This document shows, piece by piece, positions 1-11,058 of a DNA stretch of 64,000 nt. This stretch comes from Hetaerina americana. Taxonomy: Eukaryota; Arthropoda; Insecta; Odonata; Calopterygidae. Position numbers and translations under genes: made by a program. The notes under the pieces were generated by a model. The model did not search any database. It was not told the origin of the DNA and worked only from the letters and a program-made list of their open reading frames with translations. Within the stretch, counting starts at the first letter, position 1. Each line of letters begins with the position of its first letter. Where the stretch lies: NCBI GenBank assembly GCA_022747635.1, contig JAKTNV010000001.1, forward strand, positions 23,656,990-23,720,989, written 5' to 3'.

Positions 1-1024
1 GTAAACCTCATAACATTTTGTTTTTGTTTACATTGATTTTTCATCCAATACCTATCGCAATGTAAACGTTCATTAAAACCATTAAATTGATGATGAAATA
101 TCAAAAAGCTTCGTAATAACTCGTTTCACTCAAATACTCCTTATCCAAACCCTTATCATCTTGTTTCAACGAGATATTAGTTTTCATTATTTTCCATGAT
201 TCAGGAGTGCTTCAACGAGCGCTCCCGGTCTAATCGAAACTTAATATCGCGGAAAACTCTTCGGTTCGGCTGGATAGGATATCGTTTTGGAGCAGAATTT
301 CTCCTCTTCCATTTTGAGTTCCCGCTGGGGCTTTTTTTTCCGCAACTGGGTCGGCATCCTCCATGTGGGTAATATTCTCAGGCGCAAGGCGAGATCTATA
401 TCCAGGGCACGGATTCGGAATCAAATTAATTGATGAGTACGTATATTACGTTCGTGGATATTCATATTTTTTCCCCTCCGCCGCCCGTAATGGCTGAGGA
501 TTGATTTATTGAAGAGCACAGCCACAAAGAGATTTTTGTCAGAGATAATGGCTTTTTGGCTATTTTTTTATGACTTGCCTTCCTTGATTGGAAACGTGAT
601 TTATACCGCGAGTGCCGTGCCTATTGCCGCGTTACGGTATCGCAAAAGCCCTCGCGCCTGAATATAAAATTACATTTTCATGCATACCGATACTATATAC
701 ACATCTCTTGTGGAAACGACCTCGTTCATTAAGGTCTGTCTGATCTCAAGGTCACTCATTTCGGATATTCCGAAAATTTCAGTGTAGAATAATTGAAGTA
801 CCTTTTTATCCATTTGGTTGATTAAAAAATTGGCTTCACTAGCTAATGATTGCATGATTTTGTGTAGTTATACTCTATTTATGCATTTACAAGCTCTTTC
901 TTCGCTTCATCTTGGCGTCATGTGTTCTGAAAAAAACAAGGAAATTAATTTTCTGGTTGATATATCAGTTAGATATTATATATACTATATATACTCCTAA
1001 ATTATATACTTTGATCTAAAGCCT
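1..1024. other. No recognised feature
   Basis: I see no gene or repeat here. Short open frames exist but have no family signature. Confidence 0.5.
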
Positions 1025-1029
1025 TTGAG

Positions 1030-1093
1030 AAGACCGAAACCTATTGTGCAGACCAAAAATTATATTGCTTTCGTGAGGGCTTCTGCATCAACG

Positions 1094-1142
<49 letters not shown>
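1030..1142 (+). repeat. Family T 3' piece running into (TA)n
   Basis: About 60 bases resemble the segment at 1380-1435: a run like CTATTGTGC, then a TTATATT-rich part, then CTTTCGTGAGGGCTTCTGCATCA. It runs directly into a (TA)n tract at about 1098-1142. Better copies lie at 27160-27260, 33790-33880 and 51260-51340. Assignment to family T is by eye. Confidence 0.45.
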
Positions 1143-1148
<6 letters not shown>

Positions 1149-1339
1149 ACTACATGCATACAGGATTAGTTTCGAAAGTTATCCCGCGCCGCTCCTATTG
1201 GTTGGAGGGGGATCAAGTCACTTGGACTAGGTGGGGGGGGGACGGATACAATATATGTATATAAGTATATGTAATTGCATATAATATGTGTGTATGCATA
1301 TAAATATATGTATAATGTGTGAATATGTTTATGTGTATA

Positions 1340-1430
1340 TGTGAGTGCCCTTTTACGTGTTATCTATTTTATTTTGAGTTCTATTGTGCCGTCCAAATGT
1401 TATATTACTCTCGTGAGTGCTGCTTTTACA

Positions 1431-1519
<89 letters not shown>
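1340..1519 (+). repeat. Family T 3' piece plus (TA)n microsatellite
   Basis: A GAGTGCCCTTTTACGTGTTATCTATTTT-type segment leads into TATTGTGCCGTCCAAATGTT and CTCGTGAGTGCTGCTTTTAC, then a (TA)n tract of about 80 bases (1437-1519). The same order of blocks recurs at 27160, 33790 and 51260. The long Tyr-Ile open frames over this tract, on both strands, are microsatellite artefacts. Confidence 0.6.
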
Positions 1520-1522
<3 letters not shown>

Positions 1523-1534
1523 CACGGACAGAAA

Positions 1535-1740
1535 GCAAAGCAAACGAGGATGTGCTGGGCATGGTGGGGAAGGAGTAATAGTTGTTGGAAGTCCAAAGGA
1601 GGCACGAAAGATGGACGCAGAGCATTTTGATCGGAGATGGGGTGTTTAAGACTATGATAGAGGGAGAATGTTAGGCTAACGCTGAAGGCTTAGGAGTTGG
1701 ATTGCGTTATCGGATGGAATGAGAATGTATGCTTAATTGA
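1535..1740 (+). mobile_element. LINE-Y, decayed RT C-terminal piece
   Basis: With frameshifts allowed, the bases read like the stretch after the RT in an insect LINE: MVGE followed by a basic GxI..R-type line. Compare 2760-2830 and 57665-57790. It is interrupted by stops and is a fossil, assigned by similarity to the clearer copies in this window. Confidence 0.45.
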
Positions 1741-2380
1741 AGAACGCGTGATTGTTGAGCGGTGTTTCAGTTTGTCTATTATTATGTGAGACTAAGAAAG
1801 GTCGGAGTTTACCGTCTGTTTCCACCCAATAATTCACCTTAAAACGACTTTTTACTAAATAATAATAATAGTAGGACAGGCAGGTAGAAAACTGCAGTAC
1901 TTTAATTAACGGATACCCGTTGGATTATGGTTCTAACTTATCGGACTTTTTTAAATCAATATCTCCGTAAGATTTTCATTTTTCAGCTTTCATAAAGCCA
2001 TATCCATCAAATGTTGCCGACGAATCCCAGCTTGTAAATACAACGTCCCTCAAAACTTAAAGTATGATACAAGAATGCAGTTAAATCTTCCTGAGCGTGT
2101 TGGGGAAGACACCTGCAGAGACCGCAGCAGCACCGCATACTCACCTCTTCCGCTTTTCTTTTCCCTTGCCTCGCGAGTCGCGATAACGCACTCGCTTGGC
2201 GCGCGGGCCGCCACCGGATATCCTTTCGGGCGGGGTCCCGGAAATTTTGTCTGACTTTGATTTTCGGGTCAGTGTCGTCTCCAGGTAACGTTTGCGCTCA
2301 TTTAGCGGGTCGACTACACCGAATTAATTAACTGAGTTTTGAATTGATATCGAGGGGAAGAAAAAGAGATCACTAAACGG
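1741..2380. other. No recognised feature; GC-rich patch
   Basis: No gene recognised. A GC-rich, CpG-containing patch at about 2165-2250 stands out from the AT-rich surroundings. I cannot assign it a role. Confidence 0.4.
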
Positions 2381-3095
2381 GAGGAATAAAGGATTCATTC
2401 AGGACATATTTGCCTCTTTCGTTGGTATAGGAAAGGCGTTTGATAGAGTGAATTGGGAAAAACTAACGAGTATATTGCAGAAAATAGAAATATAGTATAT
2501 TGAAGGGACAGGAGGCTAATCCGCAACCTATACATGTCTCAGACTGCTTAGGTACGAGTGGCGAACGGAGAGTCAGGATGGGCAGAGTTAGAAAGAGGTG
2601 TAAGCCAGGACTGTCTGATGCTGTCATACGTATATGTCGAGGGAATCATTTAAGAGATATGGGAAGAACTGGAGGTAGGGATGAAAGTTGGAGGGTAATT
2701 CGATTCGAAGGATGGAGAAGATGTACTGGACCAAAAGGAGGACAGAGTAGGAAGTGCTAGAATGGTGGGCGAGGAGAGGGATTTGTTGGGAGAAATCCTA
2801 TGGAGGCAGGAGAAATGGATGAAGGTCGTGTATTGATCGGCAGTGGAATGTTGAAGACTGTAAGAGAGAATTAAGGGAGTTGAAGACTGTGGGGAGAATG
2901 TTAGGCAAACGAGGAAAGGGAAGTAACAGGATAGGGATGTTGGACGGGATGAAGGGAGGAAGAAAGTACTCAGAGATGAAGAGGGACCTGATGTAGAGTA
3001 GGATGGTGGATTTTGTGTTTTGTTAGGAGTCACAAAATATTTATTTAGTAGCTGTGTCCATCCAAAAACCTACCTTATCCGTTAGATTAACAGAA
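2381..3095 (+). mobile_element. LINE-Y, decayed RT plus 3' end
   Basis: This is a broken non-LTR retrotransposon. A GKAFDRVNWEKL-like RT motif A is visible near 2430-2470. Next comes a degraded GRGVRQGC-like motif B near 2580-2610, then MVGEERDLLGEI (2762-2800) and a KYSEMKRDLM-like C-terminal end near 2965-2995. The last ~100 bases, ending with a CCATCCAAAAACCTACCTTA-type block, match 16275-16390. That shared block marks the family's 3' end. Many stops and frameshifts make it inactive. The RT motifs and the LEAFE.W.WRRM line in sister copies suggest a clade common in insects, but I cannot name it exactly. Confidence 0.65.
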
Positions 3096-3729
3096 GAAAT
3101 GGAGGGGAATAGCGTGTGTGTATGTATGTTTGGGAAAGGGGAGTATCATCTACATCCATCCAGTACGTCGCAAGCCGTTGCAAGAATGTGTGACAGGGGA
3201 TGTCAGATCACCAGCTATTCCACTTCTACTCCACTCTTCTCCACTACTTGCACAAACACATGACATCCCGCGATCAATCGGAAGTGGTAGAGAAAGGCGA
3301 CTAAACACACCATTCATAGAATCTCCTTCATACAAATCACAGATATTATATCGAACTGATAGTGACTATGCACAGTAACGGGCACGTTGTTGTTGTTTTT
3401 AGTGCAATTTTGCACTCCGTTTCTTATTTCGACAGGTTCCCTTTAAGGAAAATTTTCTGCTTTTAGTCATGTGTTAATCTCGCCAATGACCTCTTATATG
3501 GAAAAGGTAACCCAAGAGTTGACTCCGGAAAGCCGAACTTAATCCTTCTCTTGCGTTGTCTTCGTGAAGGCTCGCCGGATGATCTTGACCTTAATGTCCT
3601 GTCCAGTGTTACCTCATAACCTTCTGTGATATTTGAGCTCGGTGAGGTAGTTAATCCCTTCTAGCTCAGTGAACAGTATCCGTGTTTTAATTTTTACGTA
3701 TTTTTTTTTTTTTTTAAGTTAAGGACCAC
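3096..3729. other. No recognised feature
   Basis: No gene or repeat could be assigned here. Confidence 0.4.
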
Positions 3730-3797
3730 CTTAAGCTGCACCCCCTGCCACACACCTTTTCGGTGGCTCGCAGGGTATTGATGTAGATGTAGATGTG
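3730..3797 (+). mobile_element. LINE-X 3' end
   Basis: A short 5'-truncated end reads CACCCCCTGCCACACACC, then a GGTGGCTCGCAGGGTATTGA segment, then a (TGTAGA)n tail. The same block recurs at 7783, 7905 and 33128, and within longer copies at 39180 and 52035. A hexamer tail after a conserved 3' UTR is typical of a non-LTR retrotransposon. Confidence 0.65.
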
Positions 3798-5325
3798 AAG
3801 TTTGTAGCAAATGCATTCCGACGCGAATGTATGGAATTCCCGAAGCAAGTCGATTATGCTTTCGAATCTGCATCGAGATCTGTAAGGGTATTCCTTATTT
3901 CTTAAAACGCGTCAATACCAATTAACTTTTAGTTTCAGACGTAACGTCATTTAAGGAACTCGGGTGTATTAGTGGGCTCGTGAATTTTTCCATTCAAATA
4001 ACATGTGGCACGTGTTTTGATTGACGTATGCACTATCTTCCCTTAATTATCATTGGAATCGAGTTTGGAGACAATGGCTTCCTTACTCTTTAAGGCCATC
4101 TGCTGAATGCTCCTTTGGAATGACAAGGAATTTCCTAAGGTAGTCCAAGAATTTCATTGATTTATAATTTTTTTCGCGAAGCAAGCTCTATTTGCTTTTA
4201 AAACATGCGGAAAATAGTTGAAGGTGAAGGAAGTTTATTTTTTAATACCACTTTCGTTCTTAAAATTCCAATTCTTTACCGATCTCCGCGTTTTCCTCAA
4301 GGGGGACGTAAAATTCAAATCTTAAAATTCATTGGTGCTCCTTTTAATTAGCACCGAGACCGATATGGACGGTTGTACACGCGAAGTTACATATTTAGAA
4401 AATATAATCGAATCGATAATTTATGGAGTATCGCCTATGTTTCCATTCTATATTAATTTTCTGGATGTAATCATGACAAAATGGTATCAGTACCATGCAG
4501 AAATACATTTTTTCATATTTTAATTATTTGTATTTGCTTATAATGTGAATTTGATCTGCGGTGTAATCGTATATGTGTGGTTGTAACTCTACATGTTTGA
4601 ATTAACAATTTTTTAATAATTCAAATTTTTAGATAATCAAATTTCTTCTTTTCATCTGGGGCGAATTGAAAATCGTTCGACAAAACCTACCAGTACATTC
4701 TAAGTAAAAAAACTTTAAAATACGAATTTAAATTCCATTAATTATGTATTATGCCACCGGAATCGTATTTTTAAATATTCAATTGTACATAAGTATATGG
4801 ACATCAACGATTTAACCCGTAATTCACCGGAAAAGGGCGTGTGGCGGGGGTTGTCAGGGTGCCTGCAATACGTTAAGAAGTATCTTGTGTATATTCATAT
4901 AGAATCGCTATTATAATGGACTTTAAAATTTAAGAGTCACAGGGCTGACCCGTGTTCTCGCTTGCGCGACGGTATCTTACACCTGATTGGAGTCAACCCT
5001 CATAGTTTTTACACCACTTCCATAGCTTGTCGAAATCTTTAGAAATTAGCACGCCCAGGTTTTATATGCATGTAATTGTACGCAGTAGTAAATATGCCGC
5101 TTCAGCAACTGGGAAGCCAAGAATAATATTAATTTTAATATCTGTAGTAGGTATATTTTGAGAGGTAATCCTTCTACTGTTAAACAACGCTTCTTAAAAT
5201 GTGTGTAATAAGTTGTAGTTATTCGTAAGGCGGACAGCTAAGGTCTTATTGCCATTGAAGGAATAGGTGGGGTCGGTTCAGTAGGGAAAAGTTGTCCAGG
5301 AAACGGAGGAAGGGTGAAGAGACAC
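3798..5325. other. No gene; possible LINE-X 3' end on the minus strand
   Basis: Mostly unassigned AT-rich DNA. At about 4825-4865 the minus strand carries the CCCCCGCCACACGCCC block of LINE-X 3' ends, probably a worn copy. Confidence 0.35.
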
Positions 5326-5329
5326 CTCA

Positions 5330-5440
5330 TGATTAACCCACGCTAAATAGCGAATGGCGCATAGGAATCACACGATATAACGTCCTATCCGACGGATAGT
5401 GTATTTCACGTGAGGTGCTCTGGTGTAAGAAATTCCTCCA
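5330..5440. repeat. SINE-D fragment
   Basis: The segment ACACGATATAACGTCC, then ATCCGACGGATAG and CGTGAGGTGCTCT, matches 45825-45885. There it adjoins a tRNA-like head. Only the non-tRNA part is clear here. Confidence 0.5.
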
Positions 5441-5462
5441 ATCTAAGAATTTTGTAAGAACT

Positions 5463-5615
5463 CCAATGCAGGAGTTTCAGAGTGTAAAAATCATTCTACT
5501 TGATCAAGGCGAATGATTGTTTCACTTTGAAATTGTTGCATGGAAATGCGCATTAGCGGATTTCTCTGTTAAAAGTTACTGTTGCGGCATTTCTCGCAGT
5601 TTCTTTGAACAGAAC
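5463..5615 (+). mobile_element. Worn copy of the 334-bp tRNA-box element, with inverted 5' piece
   Basis: The left part (5463-5496) is the inverted form of the GAATGATTTTTACGCTCTGAAA block. It is followed by the forward 3' part of the unit: AAGGCGAATGATT, then TTGAAATTGTTGCAT, GCATTAGCGGAT and TTACTGTTGCGGCAT, ending TTTCTTTGAA. This is the same order as at the ends of the 31677-33106 array. Flanking AGAACT repeats (6 bp) may be remains of a target duplication. Confidence 0.6.
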
Positions 5616-5639
5616 TTCTCCATGGGGTACGGAATACCA

Positions 5640-5735
5640 ATGAACAAGATCCTACCACACCTATGATTCGAACCAGGGTCTTCGGAGTGGGAAGCTTGTA
5701 AACTAGCCACCGTGCCATCCTTAATCCCTCAATCT
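5640..5735 (-). repeat. tRNA-like SINE head, decayed
   Basis: The minus strand has a B-box-like GGTTCGAATC and an upstream part resembling an A box, as in tRNA-derived SINEs. Pairing is too poor for a working tRNA. Family not determined. Confidence 0.4.
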
Positions 5736-5875
5736 ACTTAATGACTAACGTGGCTATGAATTGCAACAGGGGTAAATATGATCTGATACCGTAATTGTAT
5801 GGTTATGAAATATTGAAGACTCTTGCCGTGTATGCCGTTGTTTTGAAAATTACGACTTTTTTATTTGTTTATTTT

Positions 5876-6410
5876 AGTACCCTGCAAACTACCGCTAGGG
5901 TGTGTGGCAGGCGGTGAATACACACCAGACTAATTTTGACCCGAAAATGACCCTACCGCAGTCAGACAATGTTTTTATGATCCCCTATCGTAAATGGAAA
6001 AAATTACATCTTAAATCTATCTGTTCTACACTTAACTCTAATTTTATTGACATGATCTCTCCTATCGTAGTACGATGGGGGTAATAATACATTTTCAACA
6101 TCACTGCTAAAGAGACGTCTTTCCAAGAGATTTATGCGAGAGATTTAATTTTTAATTTAACCTTCGCTCCGTGAGTGATTCCCAGTAGTTGTTCTAATAT
6201 TTTGGGTACGTTACTAAGTTTATCATAACAACGTTTTAAAAATCTAGCTCCTCCACGTTGAAGGCGATCCAATTCGGTAAATAAATCCAACTTCGTGAGG
6301 ATCCCATATACTTGCAGCATATATTCTAAATGTGGCCTGACCAACGGCATATAACATTTGTCTTTGACCTTTTCATCACTTTTTTCCCGTACTCTACTAA
6401 AAAATCATGG
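5876..6410 (-). mobile_element. LINE-X, RT C-terminal end and 3' UTR
   Basis: The minus strand encodes LVRPHLEYMLQVYG, then ELDRLQRGGARFLKRCY and ILEQL (6132-6350). This is the stretch after the palm and thumb of many non-LTR RTs, where RPHLEYA..W.P and a QRRAARF-like line are typical. The 3' UTR follows and ends near 5880 with the GTGTGTGGCAGG form of the CACACACC block. Stops and indels make it inactive. Closer relatives lie at 21146-21700 (-) and 51590-52095 (+). Confidence 0.65.
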
Positions 6411-7780
6411 ATATTTAACAAAAATTACCTCGTCATATTGATCAAAATTATTTTATGAATGCTGGATAACTGAGGTGCGCAGGAATGAAAATGTACGAGT
6501 GTAAATTGCACCGTGGGTACATTTTTTGTGTCAATTGCTGGAAGCTATCGAAGGACAGGGTTGCACAGTTTGCAACTCGTTTTAACCACTTGTGGTGACG
6601 AGTGTGGGGTTCAAAAAAATATTTTCATCTTACCACTTCTCTTACTATCTGCCACTTAATAATTTGCAGTACTGCCACGAGAAGGGGTGAATTCTGGGAG
6701 AACCAGCGAGAATAAGGAAGATAAAGAGCCCACGAGTATAGGAGGCACGTGCTCGTTCATTTGGTCGCGTCGTTGCGAGGATCGTATTTCAGGGCTGACC
6801 CAAGATCGGAGAGATTCCACTCGATGAGTACGATGCTGCATTTCGAAATTCGGAATGAGCGCCGGTTTTTTTTTAAGAGACGTCACAAAATGTTATTTTT
6901 TCGTATTCTGAAGTTCGTATGATGGCGTTTTTGGAGTCGAAAAATTAAATCGTTTCTAAATGTTAAAAGTACAGCTCGCTGGTCGTCTTGCTGCGATCGT
7001 CAACTGTCGTCTTACCTTAAAAGGGACCTAATCAGGGATATTCAACGTTTTCGAAAATAATATTTAAAAAAACAGCTTCATCACGAAATATCATTCGACC
7101 TGGTGGTTGGTTTAGCGAGACCAGAGATTGGTGACGGTTTTCAATAAAAAAAACGTGGAGATATTTTGAAAAAAAATGAAAAGAAGAAATAATTTCGCAA
7201 GAATACGCCTAGAAAGATTTGTGGTGGGCTCGTTTTGCCAGCTCTCGTAATATTAGTCGGATCCTCGGGCTGATTCTAGATTCTCAAATAAAATTTTTAT
7301 TTATATCTTTCTTTAAATCCATATCTTCGTACATATTTCACGAAGGCAGAGACGCTGGGTGGTCCTCCTTTCTCAGATGAAGGGGTGTAAATGTCACCGG
7401 CTCTGACCGGAGTGGCGTTTAACTCCCCATTCTCGAGTGGAATATGCATTTGCAGAATAGGTTTTTGACCTCCTTGATTCGCCAAGAGACAAGGTAAGAC
7501 TTAGGACTTTGATACAGGATACACTTGAGTCACCTTATGACCCCGAGGGAATAATTATGTCACCAAATCATAGTGGTAGATTCATCCCCCGGGATAAAAT
7601 AAGGGACATAGACATAGGCACCGTCATAGACAAATTTCAAATAGCCGTTCATCAGAGCCACGATTTGCAAATTTATAACAAAATCGAACCCATGTGCCCA
7701 TATAAATACATTTAAGGATCAAAATGTATTGCATGTTAAATATGGGCATATATAGGCACGTATTTACGGTCGGTTACCTA
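6411..7780. other. No recognised feature
   Basis: No gene, RNA or repeat family could be assigned in this 1.4 kb. Confidence 0.45.
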
Positions 7781-7782
7781 AC

Positions 7783-7975
7783 ACCCCCCGCCACACGCCC
7801 TATCGGCGGCTTGTGGGGTATTATGTAGATGTAGATGTGTAGTTTGTGTTTGTTCTAATGTATGCTATCATGAATGCACGAGCTAATATTTTTTACATGC
7901 ATGGCTGATACCGTTACACCTCCCGCCGTACGCCCTTGCTGACGATTTTGGAGTATTATGTGGGTGTAGATTATG
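7783..7975 (+). mobile_element. Two LINE-X 3' ends close together
   Basis: The first copy (about 7783-7840) has the AACACCCCCCGCCACACGCC block, GGCGGCTTGTGGGGTATTA and a (TGTAGA)n tail. A second, worn copy follows at about 7905-7970 with CCGCCGTACGCCCTTGC and a shorter tail. Both are severely 5' truncated. Confidence 0.6.
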
Positions 7976-9685
7976 TTAAATCTCCTCTCCTTTTTTCTTC
8001 CTTGCCTCTCAAAGTTATCTCTTGGATTGACCTAAAACTGAAACAATGCCGACTATAATTGCATTAAAACGATTTGAAATATATTTTACAATATCCAGCT
8101 TACCTTGAAACAATAGCAATGATCCACTTCTCCTCTATGGTCCATTTGATCCCTCTTTCCACCTCCGCTCCTTAAAATGACTCTGTCCTCTCCCACTCTT
8201 GCTGACAACGCTTTTGTCTCATTCACCCGTCTCAACCTACCACCGTATGTAATGATGAAGGCAAAAATATAACGACTGCGTTTCATTTATTGACAGTTTA
8301 ATGTTGGAAATCGTGTAGTCAAATAAAAAGCAAATGTTTTCCTTCAGCATGAACCATTAAATTAAAATGTTTCCCAACGTTCACAATGTCCACCAACTGA
8401 CGGCGAGATCTGACAATCGTAAAACGAACCTATTCATTTAGACGATATACTATGCTTTTACGACGAACGCCCCTCTTTGAACTGTAATGGGCCGTACCGA
8501 ACGCATAGAACAAATGAAATTAGGGGGGGCATAATTTTGTGCTTGTATTTGAGCAATACGAACTAATATTTGTGCGTAATTGCAATGAAGTGAACTACGA
8601 AAATGCGAAATGTTTGAGCCCTAGTAACTAATGGTTGCTGCATTTCCATGGCGACCGTAAAAGCGTGTCAATTCCCCTCCCCCAAAACCCAAGAGCGCAG
8701 TGACTGGATGACTCCCCATACCCCCGGAAACTCTCCAGTTCTCAACCCCGTCCCACTCCCAGGGACCTCTTGTCCCTAGGAAATCCCATTGAAAGGCTAA
8801 GTTCCCACCTCCAGCGATAATCCTCTGCGCTGACACTCATCGGGCTCTCTGGGCTAATTTCCTCGTTTCCAAAACCCCCACAAACTCGAACCATACTCGT
8901 ATGGCGTCGTGCTTTTGAAAATTCATTTTGACGTTAGTGGGTTGAAACTGCGACAAGCGTGAAAGCGGCCAAAGCGAATGTTCGTGGAACAATAGATACT
9001 CGAGTATTTGTCATGAGTTGTTCGACCGTAGCACTATAGTAAACGTGGTCCAGTTATCCTTTACTTTGTCTATCCAATAGATACCATTACCCTTATTTTA
9101 GACTAGCACAACATCAGGCAGGTTACTGGCGGGTAAAGCGATGCCGGATTAACGATGACTAACCGCATGAGGCGAACTGCATGTATCCCAACCTGAGCGT
9201 CGATCGACATGATGAGTTCAACTTTAACAGCGAGATTCATCCATCTTTGATTAAACCTTTGGGGTTGAACCATTCCAAAAAATAGAGAAACTTTTACATC
9301 TCTCGCAATAATCTGACTAGTTAAAACATCACAAAACATAGCTTCTCCAGTTAAGGTCCCGGCTTCGATACTGAAACCGATAAATTGCTACGTACTACGT
9401 GCTATACGAGGTCCGTTCAAGTTCATAAGACCACCTAACTTTTTCAAATCTGGACCAGGAGTTGACAGAAAGATGTGGTTGAGCTAAAAAATTCACGGGT
9501 ATTCTCCATGTCTGCGAGACAATGATGCCTACACTCTGGAATATTCATAATTACTTGAATCGCGAGTTTTTTTTCATACCATTAGAATTCTTGAACCCTT
9601 TCAATTAATTCTTAATCTCTTTAAGTGGCAAAAGGAATAGGAGAATTTTACTTAAAAAAATTTACAATTTGTTTTGACAATTACA
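7976..9685. other. No recognised feature
   Basis: No gene recognised. A TACGAGGTCCGTTCAA run near 9407 looks like one end of a mariner-type element, but I found no matching second end. Confidence 0.4.
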
Positions 9686-9689
9686 CCTC

Positions 9690-9895
9690 TTGGCACTCTC
9701 ATCTTCTCCTAAGGTATGTGATTTTCCGGTGGTAAGATCTTTCTTGAAAACCACAGGTAGGACCGGGAAAGGAACCACTCTTATTACCCTGTTATTACGT
9801 GAATTTCACACACTATTGGGCTTAATACTAGATGAACTCCCCGCCTACCTTCGGGTATCTACCTCCCGACTAACCTTCGGGTAGATAACTTGGTG
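9690..9895 (+). repeat. SINE-A body, worn
   Basis: It matches the body of the tRNA-derived SINE at 28008. The order is GTGATTTTCCGG, GGGAAAGGAACC, TACCCTGTTATTACGTGAATT, GGGCTTAATACTA and CCTTCGGGTAGAT. The tRNA head is missing. A (TA)n tract follows at 9948. Confidence 0.6.
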
Positions 9896-9946
9896 GTGCA
9901 TCACGTAGAATGTAAGGGTAGAAGCAAGATTATGTGTGTGTGTATG

Positions 9947-9947
<1 letters not shown>

Positions 9948-10016
<69 letters not shown>
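9948..10016. repeat. (TA)n microsatellite
   Basis: About 68 bases of uninterrupted TA lie between a SINE-A copy and a PLE-type fold-back. Confidence 0.95.
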
Positions 10017-10019
<3 letters not shown>

Positions 10020-10240
10020 AAAAGGACGCTCTGCAGCGAGGCACAAATATATAAAAACATTGATAAAGACATTTAAACACAGAAACACAAAGAAAGTACA
10101 CTCACATATGTAGTTTCGACGGCACGGTCATCATCATGATATGACAGTCGCGCCGTCGAAACGTCAAAACTACAAATGTGAGTGTCCTTTTTTGTGTTTC
10201 TGTGTCTGAATGTCTTAATCAATGCTCATATATTATATAT
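10017..10240. mobile_element. PLE-B fold-back element with hammerhead-like arms
   Basis: Two inverted arms centre on about 10135. Each reads, on one strand, CACTCACA(T), then GTAGTTT and CGACGGC, and the outer parts match as an AAACACAGAAACACAAAG-type block in both orientations. The inner part keeps CCGTC, GAAA and CGTC in the order of a hammerhead core, but the CTGATGA box is damaged. Related pieces lie at 12468-12612 and 13945-14040. I infer terminal repeats of a Penelope-like element. Confidence 0.5.
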
Positions 10241-10813
10241 ATATATATGTATTAATATGTATATATATATATATATGCATACGCTTGTACAATGAATGCT
10301 TACATGCACTCAATGACCCCATTGCATACTCATTGCCCCCTGGACGTATTTGCGTAGCTATAGTGAGAAGCCTTTTTACACGCAAAATGGCGTCTGAAGA
10401 ACCGTCATCGTAATTAATTGTCATTTGAATAAGATCTGCGTCATGGCTATATAAGTGTTCATGTGAAATGTTCATGCGTAGATGCGTGACAAATCAAAGA
10501 AGGCCGAATGTCGAGAGTTCACAACGAACTCAAGAAGCCTTGACCAAGGATCAGCCGGTTTTCCCTGGGGGCACTGGTGAGACCCTTGCGGAAATTTCCT
10601 TGGCACCCATGGAAGCATAACGCCAGCAGTTGTGTAGCTGTAGGGAGATTTTTATCGGAAGAAACGGAATTTTATCCTCTCGTGATTTGAGTAGTTCGTC
10701 AGATAGAAAGTAAGATATGTTAGAAAATACACGTATCGTACCTGCTGAGCATCGTCTGTCAACCAAATGGTCACGAGCATTACAAGTGAAGACATACGCC
10801 TGAATCTTTCAGC
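10241..10813. other. No recognised feature
   Basis: Short TA tracts at 10240-10280, then unassigned DNA. Confidence 0.4.
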
Positions 10814-11058
10814 AATTCAATTGATTGGGTGAATTCTTCTCGGGTCTTCCACCGGGTCAATGGCTCCATAGCCGCCGACGTTTCGATTCCCGACTCGGTC
10901 ATCGTCAATGGAACGGCAATCAGCCCTGATGACGATGACCGAGTCGGGAATCGAAACGTCGGCAGCTACGGAGCCATTGACCCGGTGGAAGACCCGAGAA
11001 GAATTCACCCAACTAATACGCCGGGAAAGCACCAGATCTTTCATTAATTCAATTGATT
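10814..11058 (+). mobile_element. 219-bp non-autonomous fold-back element with hammerhead; 13-bp flanking repeat
   Basis: The element spans 10827-11045 and is flanked by exact AATTCAATTGATT repeats (10814-10826 and 11046-11058). The left arm (10827-10907) is the inverted complement of the right arm (10930-11010), with two mismatches in 81 bases. A 22-base spacer separates the arms, and a 35-base tail follows the right arm. There is no protein gene of its own. The layout equals that of the PLE at 59843, including arm position relative to the flanking repeat. I read it as a minimal element made only of PLE-type terminal repeats and dependent on another element for movement. The overlapping open frames on both strands are by-products of the palindrome. 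Confidence 0.75.
10906..10979 (+). ncRNA. Hammerhead-like ribozyme in fold-back element
   Basis: The CTGATGA box lies at 10926-10932. Stem II pairs GAT 10934-10936 with ATC 10950-10952, continues through tandem G.A mismatches, and ends in CCG/CGG closed by a 3-base loop. GAAA is at 10953-10956, the ACGT stem III at 10956-10959, and predicted cleavage is after C10960. Stem I pairs GCC 10923-10925 with GGC 10961-10963 and CAATGG 10906-10911 with CCATTG 10974-10979. One extra base (C10933) sits between the box and stem II, as in every other copy here. The 4-base self-complementary stem III suggests activity as a dimer. Confidence 0.65.

Noticed and set aside
1431..1630. Long Tyr-Ile frames over (TA)n tracts here and at 9845, 12172, 14221, 33553, 33741, 51326 and elsewhere
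   Set aside because: TA repeats have no stops in these frames; they are pure microsatellite artefacts.
9405..9425. Mariner-type end TACGAGGTCCGTTCAA
   Set aside because: No matching second end and no transposase similarity nearby.
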